Source: Actinomycetota bacterium (GTDB lineage: Bacteria; Actinomycetota; Actinomycetes; S36-B12; UBA10799). Taken from it: a DNA stretch of 64,000 nt. Below, piece by piece: positions 43,492 to 51,385 of the stretch; the stretch's first letter is position 1, and every line of letters starts with the position of its first letter. Position numbers and translations under genes: made by a program. The notes under the pieces are model-generated. The model ran no database searches. It was given only the letters and a program-made list of their open reading frames with translations, and was not told the origin of the DNA. The DNA lies in contig JACJWR010000003.1 of NCBI GenBank assembly GCA_020637055.1, positions 310,001-374,000 of the forward strand, given 5' to 3'.

Positions 43492-44135
43492 CCCGGCGGG
43501 TGGTGTTGTGGCGACACGGGCAGACAGCGTGGAACGCCGAAGGCCGGTTCCAGGGCCAGATCGATGTGCCGCTCGATACCGTCGGGCGCAGCCAGGCGGC
43601 CGCCGCGGCCGCCCAGTTGGCCCAGTTGCCCCCAACTCGGATCATCAGCAGCGACCTCTCTCGCGCCCTCGTCACGGCGGGAGAATTGGCCACCCTGGCG
43701 GGCCTCGAGGTGACTGTCGACGACCGGCTCCGGGAGACGAACGCCGGCGAATGGCAGGGGCTCGCGCGGGACGAGCTGATGGCCAACTTCGGGGCGGAGC
43801 TGATGGCCTGGGCGGCCGGATCCGACCTCAAGCCCGGTGGCGGGGAGCGCCGCTCGGAGGTGGCGGCCCGGATGGTTGCGGCGATCACGGACGGATTGGT
43901 CGAACTCCCCTCTGGCGGCACCCTCGTTGTGGCCACCCACGGCGGCGCGGCGAGGGCCGCGGTGGGTGACCTGCTGGGGCTGCCGGTCGAACACTGGTCG
44001 ATCCTGGGCGTTCTCACCAACTGCGCCTGGTCGGTGCTCACGGAGCGGGTGGGGCCCACGGGTGAGGTCTCCTGGCGACTCGAGGAGTACAACGCTCGTT
44101 CCTTGCCGCAGACCGCCTTCGCCGACGACCGCTAG
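43488..44135 (+). CDS. gpgP: Histidine phosphatase, probable glucosyl-3-phosphoglycerate phosphatase
   Basis: A 215-residue member of the phosphoglycerate mutase-like superfamily. The catalytic histidine is in LWRHGQTAWNAEGRFQGQ (about residues 6-23), and the second histidine is in VVATHGGAARA. In mycobacteria the phosphatase encoded directly after rsfS is GpgP, which removes phosphate from glucosyl-3-phosphoglycerate in the glucosylglycerate/methylglucose polysaccharide route. Position and the RFQGQ motif support this. A general phosphatase role cannot be excluded. Confidence 0.72.
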   Translation: MTRRVVLWRHGQTAWNAEGRFQGQIDVPLDTVGRSQAAAAAAQLAQLPPTRIISSDLSRALVTAGELATLAGLEVTVDDRLRETNAGEWQGLARDELMANFGAELMAWAAGSDLKPGGGERRSEVAARMVAAITDGLVELPSGGTLVVATHGGAARAAVGDLLGLPVEHWSILGVLTNCAWSVLTERVGPTGEVSWRLEEYNARSLPQTAFADDR

Positions 44136-44184
44136 GTCTCGGTTCCGGGTTCCCGCCGAACGGTAGGTGTGGCACGATCGCGGG

Positions 44185-44727
44185 ATGGACACCGACGCCG
44201 CCACCAGCGCCGCCAAGTTGGCGCGGATCAACGCCCTGGACGCTGTGGAACCGCGTGGACTGCTCCGGTCAGTGCTGTTGAAGGTCGGGCCGCAGCCGTG
44301 GTTCATCGCGATCTACCGTCGGTTGGGGCCGAAGATCGACCCCACCGTGAGTCGGATTCGCGACGGCGCCGTGATGCGCAGCCTCTACGGACTCCCGGGG
44401 ATGGTGCTGCACACCACCGGAGCCAAGTCGGGGCAACCGCGCAGCAACCCGTTGCTGTACGCCCGCGACGGCGATGACTTCATCGTGGTGGGCACCAACT
44501 TCGGCCAGTTGAAGCACCCCGCGTGGACGGCGAATCTGCGTGCCCATCCGGATGCAGCGGTCGAGATCGGCGGGATCACACTTCCGGTGACGGCCCACAT
44601 CATCGAGGGCGATGAGTGGCAGTCTGTGTTCGATCGTCTGGTGGCCGTCTATCCCGGCTATGCGCTCTACCTGGAACGGCGTTCCGAACTGCCGCCGCGG
44701 CTGTTCCGCCTGGTGCCGAAGGTCTAG
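44185..44727 (+). CDS. Deazaflavin (F420)-dependent nitroreductase-family protein
   Basis: A 180-residue protein of the DDN/FDOR-type split beta-barrel fold. The signature PGMVLHTTGAKSGQPRSNPLLYARDGDDFIVVGTNFGQLKHPAWTANLRAHPDAAVEI spans about residues 70-130 and is typical of F420-using nitroreductases. The N-terminal helices vary between members. A weak CACGAT box stands six bases before the ATG. The substrate is unknown. Confidence 0.85.
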   Translation: MDTDAATSAAKLARINALDAVEPRGLLRSVLLKVGPQPWFIAIYRRLGPKIDPTVSRIRDGAVMRSLYGLPGMVLHTTGAKSGQPRSNPLLYARDGDDFIVVGTNFGQLKHPAWTANLRAHPDAAVEIGGITLPVTAHIIEGDEWQSVFDRLVAVYPGYALYLERRSELPPRLFRLVPKV

Positions 44728-44742
44728 CCGCCCGGCGCCGAA

Positions 44743-45171
44743 CTAACTGGTGATGTAGCCGAGGAGGGTGGCCTTCTCCTCTTGCAGTTCGGCCACGGTG
44801 ACCCGCACGACGTCTCCGATGCTGATGATTCCGCTCAGCGATTCCTCCTCGAGCACGGGAACGTGCCGGATTCGCCGCTCTGTCATGGTCATCATCAAGT
44901 CGTCGGTGCTGTTGCTGGGTTCGCAGACGGCGACGACGCCGGTCATCAGGTCCGACACCGGAGCATCGAGGATCTCCCGGCCCTTCGCGGCGATCGCACG
45001 CACAACGTCACGTTCAGAGGCGATCCCGACCACCTCCGAGCCGTCCGGCGACACCACAGCGGCACCGATGTTGTGCTCAGTCAGCAAGGCGCAGAGTTCG
45101 GTCACCGTCGCGTCGGGTGAGATCGTCGCGACGAAGGACCCCTTCTCGGCGAGGATCGACTTCACCTTCAT
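44743..45171 (-). CDS. CBS-domain pair protein
   Basis: A 142-residue protein from the ATG at 45171, with AAGGAGG upstream. It consists of two CBS domains in tandem (about residues 8-62 and 72-128; SERDVVRAIAAKG and ISIGDVVRVTVAEL are the closing helices). Such stand-alone pairs bind adenine nucleotides or SAM and often regulate partners. The partner is not visible. Convergent with the F420-type gene, with a tRNA gene behind it. Confidence 0.9.
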   Translation of the reverse strand: MKVKSILAEKGSFVATISPDATVTELCALLTEHNIGAAVVSPDGSEVVGIASERDVVRAIAAKGREILDAPVSDLMTGVVAVCEPSNSTDDLMMTMTERRIRHVPVLEEESLSGIISIGDVVRVTVAELQEEKATLLGYITS

Positions 45172-45291
45172 GCGGGCGCCTCCTTGGTTGCGGTCTGGTG
45201 CGCCAATCGTGCCCGAACTGACCGCCGATGTCACGGGAAGTGACCGGACAAGTAACCCGAATTCCCATGCGCTAGGCTGATCCTCGATCTC

Positions 45292-45364
45292 GGGGCCATA
45301 GCTCAGCTGGTAGAGCACTTGCCTGGCAGGCAAGGGGTCAGGGGTTCGAGTCCCCTTGGCTCCA
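45292..45364 (+). tRNA. tRNA-Ala (anticodon GGC)
   Basis: The acceptor stem GGGGCCA (45292-45298) pairs with TGGCTCC (45357-45363), and A45364 is the discriminator. The anticodon stem CTTGC/GCAAG holds the loop CTGGCAG with anticodon GGC, and the T loop has GGTTCGAGTCC. CCA is not encoded. TAGGCT at 45273-45278 is a possible -10. Confidence 0.96.
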
Positions 45365-45372
45365 CCGCAGGT

Positions 45373-45410
45373 CAGAGGCGGTTTCGGAAGTGATTCCGAG
45401 GCCGCCTCTG
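45373..45410 (+). terminator. Hairpin terminator behind tRNA-Ala
   Basis: CAGAGGCGG and TTCGGAA (from 45373) pair with TTCCGA and CCGCCTCTG (to 45410) in an almost perfect 16-base-pair stem, followed by GTTGTTGG. It begins nine bases after the tRNA. Confidence 0.75.
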
Positions 45411-46057
45411 GTTGTTGGTGGGGGTGTGAGTGGACCCACGTTCACGCTCAATCGGTGCACAACGGCCGATGCGGGCAACACGTCACCCCGCCCCTTGCCG
45501 TCGCCGTGTCGCGCTCTGCCGCTATGGCGGGTGTCGACCCATTCCGGGCGATACCTGACCACAGCTGCCGCCACGGGTCCTCTCCGGCCGTTCTTGCCCC
45601 GTTAGAGACATCCTGGCGGGGGCAGTCAGGGCTTACTGCGTCGTCGATGGTTCCGGGCAGTCGGCCGGCAGGAGCACCCGTCGCCGTTTGAACACTTGCC
45701 GGGCGCGGTCGATTTGCTTGTGAGACGTTTCGGTAGTGCTACTCAGCGGCAATGGTGTCCGTGCCTGAGTGCGGCGATCAGCACCCGCAATGGCGCCGGT
45801 ACGGCCGACACCTACCCCGGCACTCGCCCTGGGTCAACCGCAGCCGTCACGGCCGCCCACAGGCGTGTCTAGATGCCCCGTCCCATTGGTCTGTTTGATG
45901 AGTTCGCGGATCGCAAGAGACGCACCACATCGCCACCCCGCCAAGTGGCCTTGGGCGGATGCGGTCAACGTGACGCAACCCAGTAGCCCCCCACACTTTG
46001 GGTTGACGGTCTCGAAGCGAGGTTGGAAGGGGTTGGCGATGTGCGGTCGTCGGGTGA
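45411..46057. other. 647-base gap without recognisable gene
   Basis: No frame on either strand has recognisable protein features or a credible start. The sequence is less GC-biased than its surroundings and may be decayed coding DNA at the edge of an insertion beside the tRNA. I see no clear repeat of the tRNA 3' end here. Confidence 0.5.
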
Positions 46058-47014
46058 CTAGAGCGACCGTACGAATTCGTCTTCGGACATGATCTCTATG
46101 GCGGCGCCCTTTTCCCTCATTCTTGCGGCCTTCGCCATCTTGCCCGTCATGGCATCGCTCTCAAGGACGTCCCCTTGGTAGAGGTCAGGCCCAACCACCA
46201 ACACATCCGTTGATTTGTTGATCCCGGGCTGGGCGATGCCACCGATCCGGGCGAGCGCATCCCACGCTTCCTGACGGGTCATCGACCCCAAACGGCCAGT
46301 GAGCACAATTCGCCTGCCGAACAAGGGATGGTTTGTGTCGGCGGACTCATTAGGCCCGGGAAAGTGGGGCTTGCTCGTGTTCCCACTCGTGCTCCGCTCT
46401 GAAATCGCTGTAGAGCCTTTCCAGCCATCCGGCCTCACGAAGCCAAGAGATGTCCGAGTGGAATCGAGCAGCCCCGCAATCGACGAACTACCCGTACGTT
46501 CGGCCAACGCAAGCAGCACGTTGCCGGCCGCGAGTGCGTCATCCACGGGATCGTGGTGGTTTCGCACCTCCACCCCCAATTCCTCGGCAACCCAAGGCAG
46601 CGAATAGGAAGGAAGGTCCAACGTCCTACGGGACATCACGAGCGTGCAGGCGTACCGGAGGCTGGGCCATTCAACACCGGAAGCCTCCGTCGCATGTCTC
46701 AGCACCGATACGTCGAAACCAGCGTTGTGGGCTACTAGCACGTCGCTGCCCAAGAACTCCAGCATCTTGGGGAGAAAGTCGACGAACCTGGGCGCCGAAC
46801 TAACGTCCTCCGGCGTAATGCCGTGCACCGACATGTTCCATGGATCGAAACTGTCGTGCCTGTGCGGCGGACGCATGAGCGTGTGCAAGGTTTCGGTTGG
46901 CGCTCCGGCGCGGTATCGGACCATCGCCACCGCGCACGGAGACCCTCTGAAGGCGTTTGCGGTCTCGAAATCGATAGCGACAAAGTCCATCTCATCACTT
47001 AGCTGTTCTGTCAC
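46058..47014 (-). CDS. DEDDh 3'-5' exonuclease fused to a BRCT domain
   Basis: A 318-residue protein from GTG 47014 (GGAAGGTG upstream). The exonuclease residues are Asp15 and Glu17 (AIDFET), Asp101 (HNAGFDVSVL), His154 and Asp159 (HHDPVDDA). A Ser-rich linker (about 185-228) leads to a BRCT domain at about 231-318 (LFGRRIVLTGRLGSMTRQEAWDALARIGG; STDVLVVG). This DnaQ-BRCT layout is known in stand-alone proofreading-like exonucleases; its exact job is not known. First gene of the accessory block after tRNA-Ala. Confidence 0.85.
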   Translation of the reverse strand: MTEQLSDEMDFVAIDFETANAFRGSPCAVAMVRYRAGAPTETLHTLMRPPHRHDSFDPWNMSVHGITPEDVSSAPRFVDFLPKMLEFLGSDVLVAHNAGFDVSVLRHATEASGVEWPSLRYACTLVMSRRTLDLPSYSLPWVAEELGVEVRNHHDPVDDALAAGNVLLALAERTGSSSIAGLLDSTRTSLGFVRPDGWKGSTAISERSTSGNTSKPHFPGPNESADTNHPLFGRRIVLTGRLGSMTRQEAWDALARIGGIAQPGINKSTDVLVVGPDLYQGDVLESDAMTGKMAKAARMREKGAAIEIMSEDEFVRSL

Positions 47015-47155
47015 ATTTTCACCTTCCCCGATAGCACCTTTTCGCATACATACCAACAGAAGACATTTACGCATGGTTCGGTCACCCGGACTCCCCGCGC
47101 AATGCATCGGGCCTTCTTTGCAGCATCGGGGTTGCCTGAGACGCAGACTGGCCGG

Positions 47156-47386
47156 ATGGGCGACGAATTCACGCCCTTCGATGTGCTTACTGCCGTCACA
47201 GCAGACCTGAGCCAAGTCGCTGACCGCATTCGCGATGTGCCTGAGCGGGAACAACCTATTGCAGCGCAAGTAGAACTCGCCACCATCACAACTTGCCCTG
47301 ACCCGTTTTCCCGTATTGTCGCCAAGGCGCTGGCAGCAGTCTGCGGTGTAGCGGTGGGGACTGCAGAGCCGGATCCACCGGAGTAG
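47156..47386 (+). CDS. Possible small helical protein (weak)
   Basis: A 76-codon frame from the ATG at 47156, with a CAGACT box six bases upstream. The translated sequence (DEFTPFDVLTAVTADLSQVADRIRDVPEREQ) has ordinary amino-acid use and predicted helices, but no family is recognised and there is no ribosome-binding site. The frame also continues upstream to an ATG at 47102. It lies in the 570-base space between the exonuclease-BRCT and DUF2510 genes, where nothing else is seen. Confidence 0.3.
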   Translation: MGDEFTPFDVLTAVTADLSQVADRIRDVPEREQPIAAQVELATITTCPDPFSRIVAKALAAVCGVAVGTAEPDPPE

Positions 47387-47586
47387 TTATTGAGGAAGCG
47401 GCGGCGGACTTCGTCTTGCTCAATCAGGCATTCAGCACGCCCATCAACGACCTGACAGTTCCACGGCGAGGTGGGTTGAGCGAAAAACTGACGGTTCAGC
47501 AGGGGCGCCAAACTGAATGGGCCAACACTCCAACTCGAGACGAGTTCATGGAGTACCCTCCAGTGAGAGCGTGAGGGGGGGGCGAG

Positions 47587-48384
47587 ATGAGCGGTCAAAC
47601 GCCCGCGGGTTGGTACGACCAGCCAGACGGAAGCCAGCAGTACTGGGACGGTCAACGCTGGGTCGAATCACCCTCATCGCCAGAAGGCGAAGCGACATCT
47701 AGCCCTCAGCCATTGAAAGGGTCGGACAAGTACAGTCGCGACCTATCAGCCCAGCCACAGCTCTGGTCGGAGGCAAACGGCTACGTACTCACGATGGACG
47801 GATGGCAACCGGAAGCGCTCGTCACCGCGCAGCGGGCACAGGCAGCGAAGATTGGAGATCAGTCCGGCATCTGGGCAGTTCTCGGATTGGTCATCTGCCT
47901 TCCTTTATCCATCGTCGCCCTCGTTCAGTGGAACAGAGCTCGGAGAATGCAGGCGGCCTGGGGAGGCCAAAGAACCGCGGTATGGCCCGCCTGGGTGGCG
48001 GGTATCTCCCTAGGAGTCTGGCTGGTGTTGATCGCCTTCTTCGTGCTTCCGGCCCTGAGCACGAGTCAGTCGACCTACGGCGGCGGGACCAACACCGACT
48101 CGCTGACTGCCGAAGTCTCGGCTGGCCCTCTCGAAACTGACCAGTTCGGATCCGCGTTCACCACGGTCACAATCACCAGCCCCGCAGATGCCCCGTCGAC
48201 GTGCACCTACGTGGCCACCGTCACCGCCGACAGCCCCGATGGTTCGCGCCAATACTCCACAGCCATCGCATCGGCGGAGTCACTGAAACCGGGCCAGACT
48301 GCCACGAGTGAAGCGGTCTTCTTTGATGAGGTCCCGGCGGACGCCATCATCTCCGTGGAGCCTCCCGGATGTATCCCAGGCTGA
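47587..48384 (+). CDS. DUF2510 / DUF4190-like membrane protein
   Basis: A 265-residue protein. The N-terminal DUF2510 motif PAGWYDQPDGSQQYWDGQRW is at residues 6-25. A second aromatic region LWSEANGYVLTMDGWQPEAL lies at about 59-78. Two membrane helices follow (about 97-117 and 137-157), then an outer domain of about 100 residues with a pair of cysteines (CTYVATVTAD and PPGC) that looks like an immunoglobulin-like beta sandwich. A purine-rich GGGGGGGCGAG precedes the ATG. Function unknown. Confidence 0.75.
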   Translation: MSGQTPAGWYDQPDGSQQYWDGQRWVESPSSPEGEATSSPQPLKGSDKYSRDLSAQPQLWSEANGYVLTMDGWQPEALVTAQRAQAAKIGDQSGIWAVLGLVICLPLSIVALVQWNRARRMQAAWGGQRTAVWPAWVAGISLGVWLVLIAFFVLPALSTSQSTYGGGTNTDSLTAEVSAGPLETDQFGSAFTTVTITSPADAPSTCTYVATVTADSPDGSRQYSTAIASAESLKPGQTATSEAVFFDEVPADAIISVEPPGCIPG

Positions 48385-48535
48385 GCAGGGGGACGGCGAA
48401 AACCGGCGCGTAGTCGAGCGCCTCATCCAAGTCGCTGATCACGTCAGACTGGTCGTCCAACTCGTCTGTGGAGTCCATCGACGGATGGCCATGGTTGATA
48501 CTTCTTCACGAGTTCCAGCCAGTAGTCGTATTCGC

Positions 48536-48888
48536 TCAGGTCGGTACTTCGAGCCCCGTGCAGGCGCCACCAACAGGCCACAAGAGCGTATGGGGTGCTC
48601 CCGTCATCCGAACAAGTCGCGTGGGGATGATGAAGAACGCGGTGACAGGCCCCCTCAACGCTACGCCGAGGCAACTCAAGGCGATGCCCAGGTAGACATT
48701 CCCCGGTTCGTTGCCTCCGCTCGCCTGGTGCGCCGGTATCCGGCAATCCCCAGGAAAAGGCCCGTGATGGCGCCGGCGAAGGACACCAGCGGCAGCAAGA
48801 ACGGCACGGTTGTGAGGATCTCCAGGACAAGAGGACTGATACCCAACCCGCGTCTTGGAGACTGCCCAGGCTGTTGGGGTGTGATGTA
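48536..48888 (-). pseudogene. Frameshifted remnant of a DUF4190-type membrane protein
   Basis: On the minus strand one frame, from 48888 to a stop at 48676, reads YITPQQPGQSPRRGLGISPLV and then ITGLFLGIAGYRRTRRAEATNRG, the typical run of a proline/glutamine N-terminus, a helix and the RR loop of DUF4190 proteins. The expected continuation (VYLGIALSCLGVAL) is found in the next frame, just before the stop. A one-base change therefore breaks the gene. No clean start is visible. Sequencing error is the alternative to a real pseudogene. Confidence 0.5.
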
Positions 48889-49229
48889 CCCCCGCCCCCA
48901 TCGGCAATGGTGAACCGCCCCGGCGAGTCCGGAGACCTTGGTGTGTCCCGGGTTCTACGGCGTCTGAGTGTCGGGGTCTGGTGGTTAGTGTAGTGAGCCC
49001 AACCTGTTTCGGCCGGCGTGAGGTCAGATCCGGACCTATTCGCGGTCAACCTTTGGGAATTCGAGCATTTGTTGGGGTGGACAGTGGAACCGCGCCGCTC
49101 ACGCTGTTGTGCGTATTGCGCCACTACTTCGGCAACTCGCCAAGCGCTGGCTCAGTTTTGCCTGTCGACCTCTCATTCGATACTTGAACACTTGCCATGA
49201 ACGTGTGTCCTATTTGTTGGGTTAAGGTG
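48889..49229. other. 340-base gap upstream of the HNH endonuclease gene
   Basis: No credible coding frame. The sequence is markedly less GC-rich than the flanking genes. Its right end leads into the promoter at 49230-49258. No repeats or hairpins of note were seen. Confidence 0.5.
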
Positions 49230-49264
49230 TTGCACGGTTAGAACATGCGTACTAAACTGAGGGC
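49230..49264 (+). promoter_or_regulatory. Near-consensus leaderless promoter of the HNH endonuclease gene
   Basis: TTGCAC (49230-49235), a spacer of 17 bases, TAAACT (49253-49258), then six bases to ATG 49265. This is the best sigma-70-like promoter seen in the window. Confidence 0.65.
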
Positions 49265-51223
49265 ATGTCCTCGTCCTCTGCGCCTGTGCAGCCTGCGGCT
49301 GCCTGCCGGCCGGCGGGCGCCTTTGCCCGTTGGGGGTCGGGTCAGGTGTGTGGTGTGGGTGGGGACTCCGATGCGGGGTGGCCGGCTGAGCGGCTGCGTG
49401 CCGCGGAGTCTGGGTGGGATGGTGCGGCCGCGGGTGGTGTGTGGCTGGATGAGGTGATGGCGCCGACGGTTCAGCAGTTGCGGGAGGCCGCCGAGGTGAT
49501 GGCCCTCGACAGCGACCTGCCCGACACGCTCTGTTCCGAGGACGCCTTTCCCGACGCGGCCGTGCTCGGCGGGGATCTGTCCGAGGATGCTTTGCCGGAC
49601 GCGGTCGTGACCGGGGCTGCTGTTGCCGAGTTTGAGCCGGGCCCGGTCCCGGCTGAGCACCCCGGCGGTGGGGTTCAGGTGGATGTGTGTCCGGGGCCGG
49701 TGCCGGAGGGGTTGGCGCGGTGGGTGCGCCGGGAGTGGTGGCAGGCGCCGGTTCGGGCCGAGGTGCGCCGGTTGATGCTGTTGGCCCCGGGGGTGGGGTT
49801 GATCGCCGGGTTGTCTGAGCTTGACACGGGTGGGTCGTGTCCGGTCGATCATGGCCACCCTGATGCTGTGGTGGAGGCGGCCGATCCGACTCCGGTGCCG
49901 GGGAGTCGTGCGGGGTATCCGTGTGCGTGCCAGTTGATCGTGGCGGCGGGGTGGCAGGCGGTGGACAGTTGGGTTCAGGTCGGTGCCGCGGCGTCGCTGG
50001 TCGGTGCTGCGGGTGCGGTGCCGGTGGTGGCGACGCCGGCAGGTTTCGCCAGGGCACAGGCCACCGATGCCTGCCGGGCGGAGTTGGCTCCGATGCTGCA
50101 CCTGTCGGCGGCCTCGGTGCACGCGCGGCTGGTGCAGGCCCGGGATCTGCACGCGTTCCCGGCCCTGGCCGCGGTGGCAGGGTCGGGGTTGATGTTCACC
50201 TCGTCGTGGCGGGTCGTGCTCTACGAGACCGCGAACCTGCCCGAGGCTGCCCGGGCCCGGGTGGTGCAGCGGGTGGTGGACGCGGTCGAGGCCCGCCATG
50301 CCCAGGATCGGCGCCCGTGGACATCGGGGGAGACGCGCCGGGCGGTCAAGCGCGCGATCGCCGCGGTGGCCGCGGCGGAGGCGGCCCAGGCCCGCGCCCG
50401 GGCCCATGCCCGCCGCCGGGTGGCGGTCACCCCGGCAGGGGATGGCATGGCGTGGTTGAGCGGCTACATCCGCGACGTCGACGCCCACCGGATCTACAAC
50501 CGGCTCACCGCCGCTGCAGCGGCCGCGACCGCCGACGAACCCAGCGGTGCGCGCAGCACCGACGAACACCGAGCCGATGCCCTGATCGCGGCCCTGCTCA
50601 ACCACCCACACCCCACCCCGGCCCCGGAAGCAGACACCCCGGCAGACACCCCGGCCACGCCTCCCACCCCGGCAGACACCGCGCCAGACACCCCGGCCAC
50701 GCCTCCCACCCCGGCAGGCGCGCCTGGCCGGCCGGTGTCGCGGCCGGAGATCTGCGTCGTCGTGTCGCTGGCCACCCTGCTCGGCTGCGCGGACGCCCCG
50801 GGCGAGGTGCCCGGCTTGGGTCCGATCGACGCCGACGTCGCCCGCGCGCTGGCCGCCGACGGCCGCTGGCGCTGGTGGGTCACCGACCCCGCCACCGGCC
50901 AGGTCACCGTCACCGGCTCGCGCACCTACACGCCCTCGGCGGAACTGGCCAGACTGATACGCGCCAGGGAACCACACTGCCGCATGCCCGGATGCGCCCG
51001 ACGAGCGGACCTGTGCGACCTCGACCACACCACCCCCTACCCCCACGGCCGGACCGACGCCGACAACCTCGGACCCCTATGCCGCGCCCACCACAACCTG
51101 AAAACCCACCACGGCTACGCACTGGCCAACCACCCCAACACCCAGACCCACGCCTGGAAATGGACCTTCCCCTCCGGCCTGACCCACACCGACCAACCCG
51201 ACCCACCACTGCCCGGACCCTAG
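49265..51223 (+). CDS. DUF222 domain HNH endonuclease (13E12-repeat-like)
   Basis: A 652-residue protein. Residues 1-130 are low in complexity; a helical DUF222 region follows at about 150-440; an Ala/Pro/Thr linker at about 455-490 contains a 33-bp repeat; the HNH domain is at about 572-616. There Cys572/Cys577 and Cys606/His609 can bind zinc, with His588, Asn601 and His610 as the HNH residues (LDHTTPYPHG...DNLGPLCRAHHNLKTH). This family includes the M. tuberculosis 13E12 repeats and is often multicopy and mobile-like. The substrate is unknown. Confidence 0.9.
   Translation: MSSSSAPVQPAAACRPAGAFARWGSGQVCGVGGDSDAGWPAERLRAAESGWDGAAAGGVWLDEVMAPTVQQLREAAEVMALDSDLPDTLCSEDAFPDAAVLGGDLSEDALPDAVVTGAAVAEFEPGPVPAEHPGGGVQVDVCPGPVPEGLARWVRREWWQAPVRAEVRRLMLLAPGVGLIAGLSELDTGGSCPVDHGHPDAVVEAADPTPVPGSRAGYPCACQLIVAAGWQAVDSWVQVGAAASLVGAAGAVPVVATPAGFARAQATDACRAELAPMLHLSAASVHARLVQARDLHAFPALAAVAGSGLMFTSSWRVVLYETANLPEAARARVVQRVVDAVEARHAQDRRPWTSGETRRAVKRAIAAVAAAEAAQARARAHARRRVAVTPAGDGMAWLSGYIRDVDAHRIYNRLTAAAAAATADEPSGARSTDEHRADALIAALLNHPHPTPAPEADTPADTPATPPTPADTAPDTPATPPTPAGAPGRPVSRPEICVVVSLATLLGCADAPGEVPGLGPIDADVARALAADGRWRWWVTDPATGQVTVTGSRTYTPSAELARLIRAREPHCRMPGCARRADLCDLDHTTPYPHGRTDADNLGPLCRAHHNLKTHHGYALANHPNTQTHAWKWTFPSGLTHTDQPDPPLPGP
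50643..50717. repeat. 33-bp direct repeat inside the HNH endonuclease linker
   Basis: Bases 50643-50675 recur exactly at 50685-50717, separated by nine bases. They encode the two ADTPATPPTPA-type blocks of the flexible linker between DUF222 and HNH. Confidence 0.85.
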
Positions 51224-51373
51224 AGCGCGTCCCCGGACCCTAGGTCGCGACAATCCTTGAGTGCTGCGAGAGTCGCATTGAATTCACCTGAGAATGATCA
51301 TGAATAGGCAAGTCCGACTTTCCTGGTAATCCACAATTGACTACGGACGGCCGAATTCGAAGGCTGCCTGAAT

Positions 51374-51385
51374 TACCTTTGTTCC
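51374..51385 (+). promoter_or_regulatory. Putative leaderless promoter (-10 TACCTT) of the zinc-knuckle exonuclease gene
   Basis: TACCTT at 51374-51379 and six bases before ATG 51386; no Shine-Dalgarno. Confidence 0.5.

Noticed and set aside
45338..45574. Minus-strand frame ending in WSQGDSNP across the tRNA-Ala gene
   Set aside because: This ending is the usual result of translating the complement of a tRNA gene; no start signal or protein features.
45769..46092. 107-codon plus-strand frame in the gap after tRNA-Ala
   Set aside because: Pro/Arg-rich, no ribosome-binding site, no recognisable family.
46168..46180. GTCCCCTTGG matches ten bases of the tRNA-Ala 3' part, a possible attachment site
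   Set aside because: It lies within the exonuclease-BRCT coding sequence, is only ten bases long and could easily occur by chance; no integrase gene is nearby.
48308..48913. 201-codon plus-strand frame after the DUF2510 gene
   Set aside because: Its composition (Arg/Pro-rich) is that of an antisense frame; the other strand gives a recognisable DUF4190 remnant.
50643..50717. Possible CRISPR-like repeat pair
   Set aside because: Only two copies with a nine-base spacer, in frame within the HNH linker; a coding repeat, not an array.
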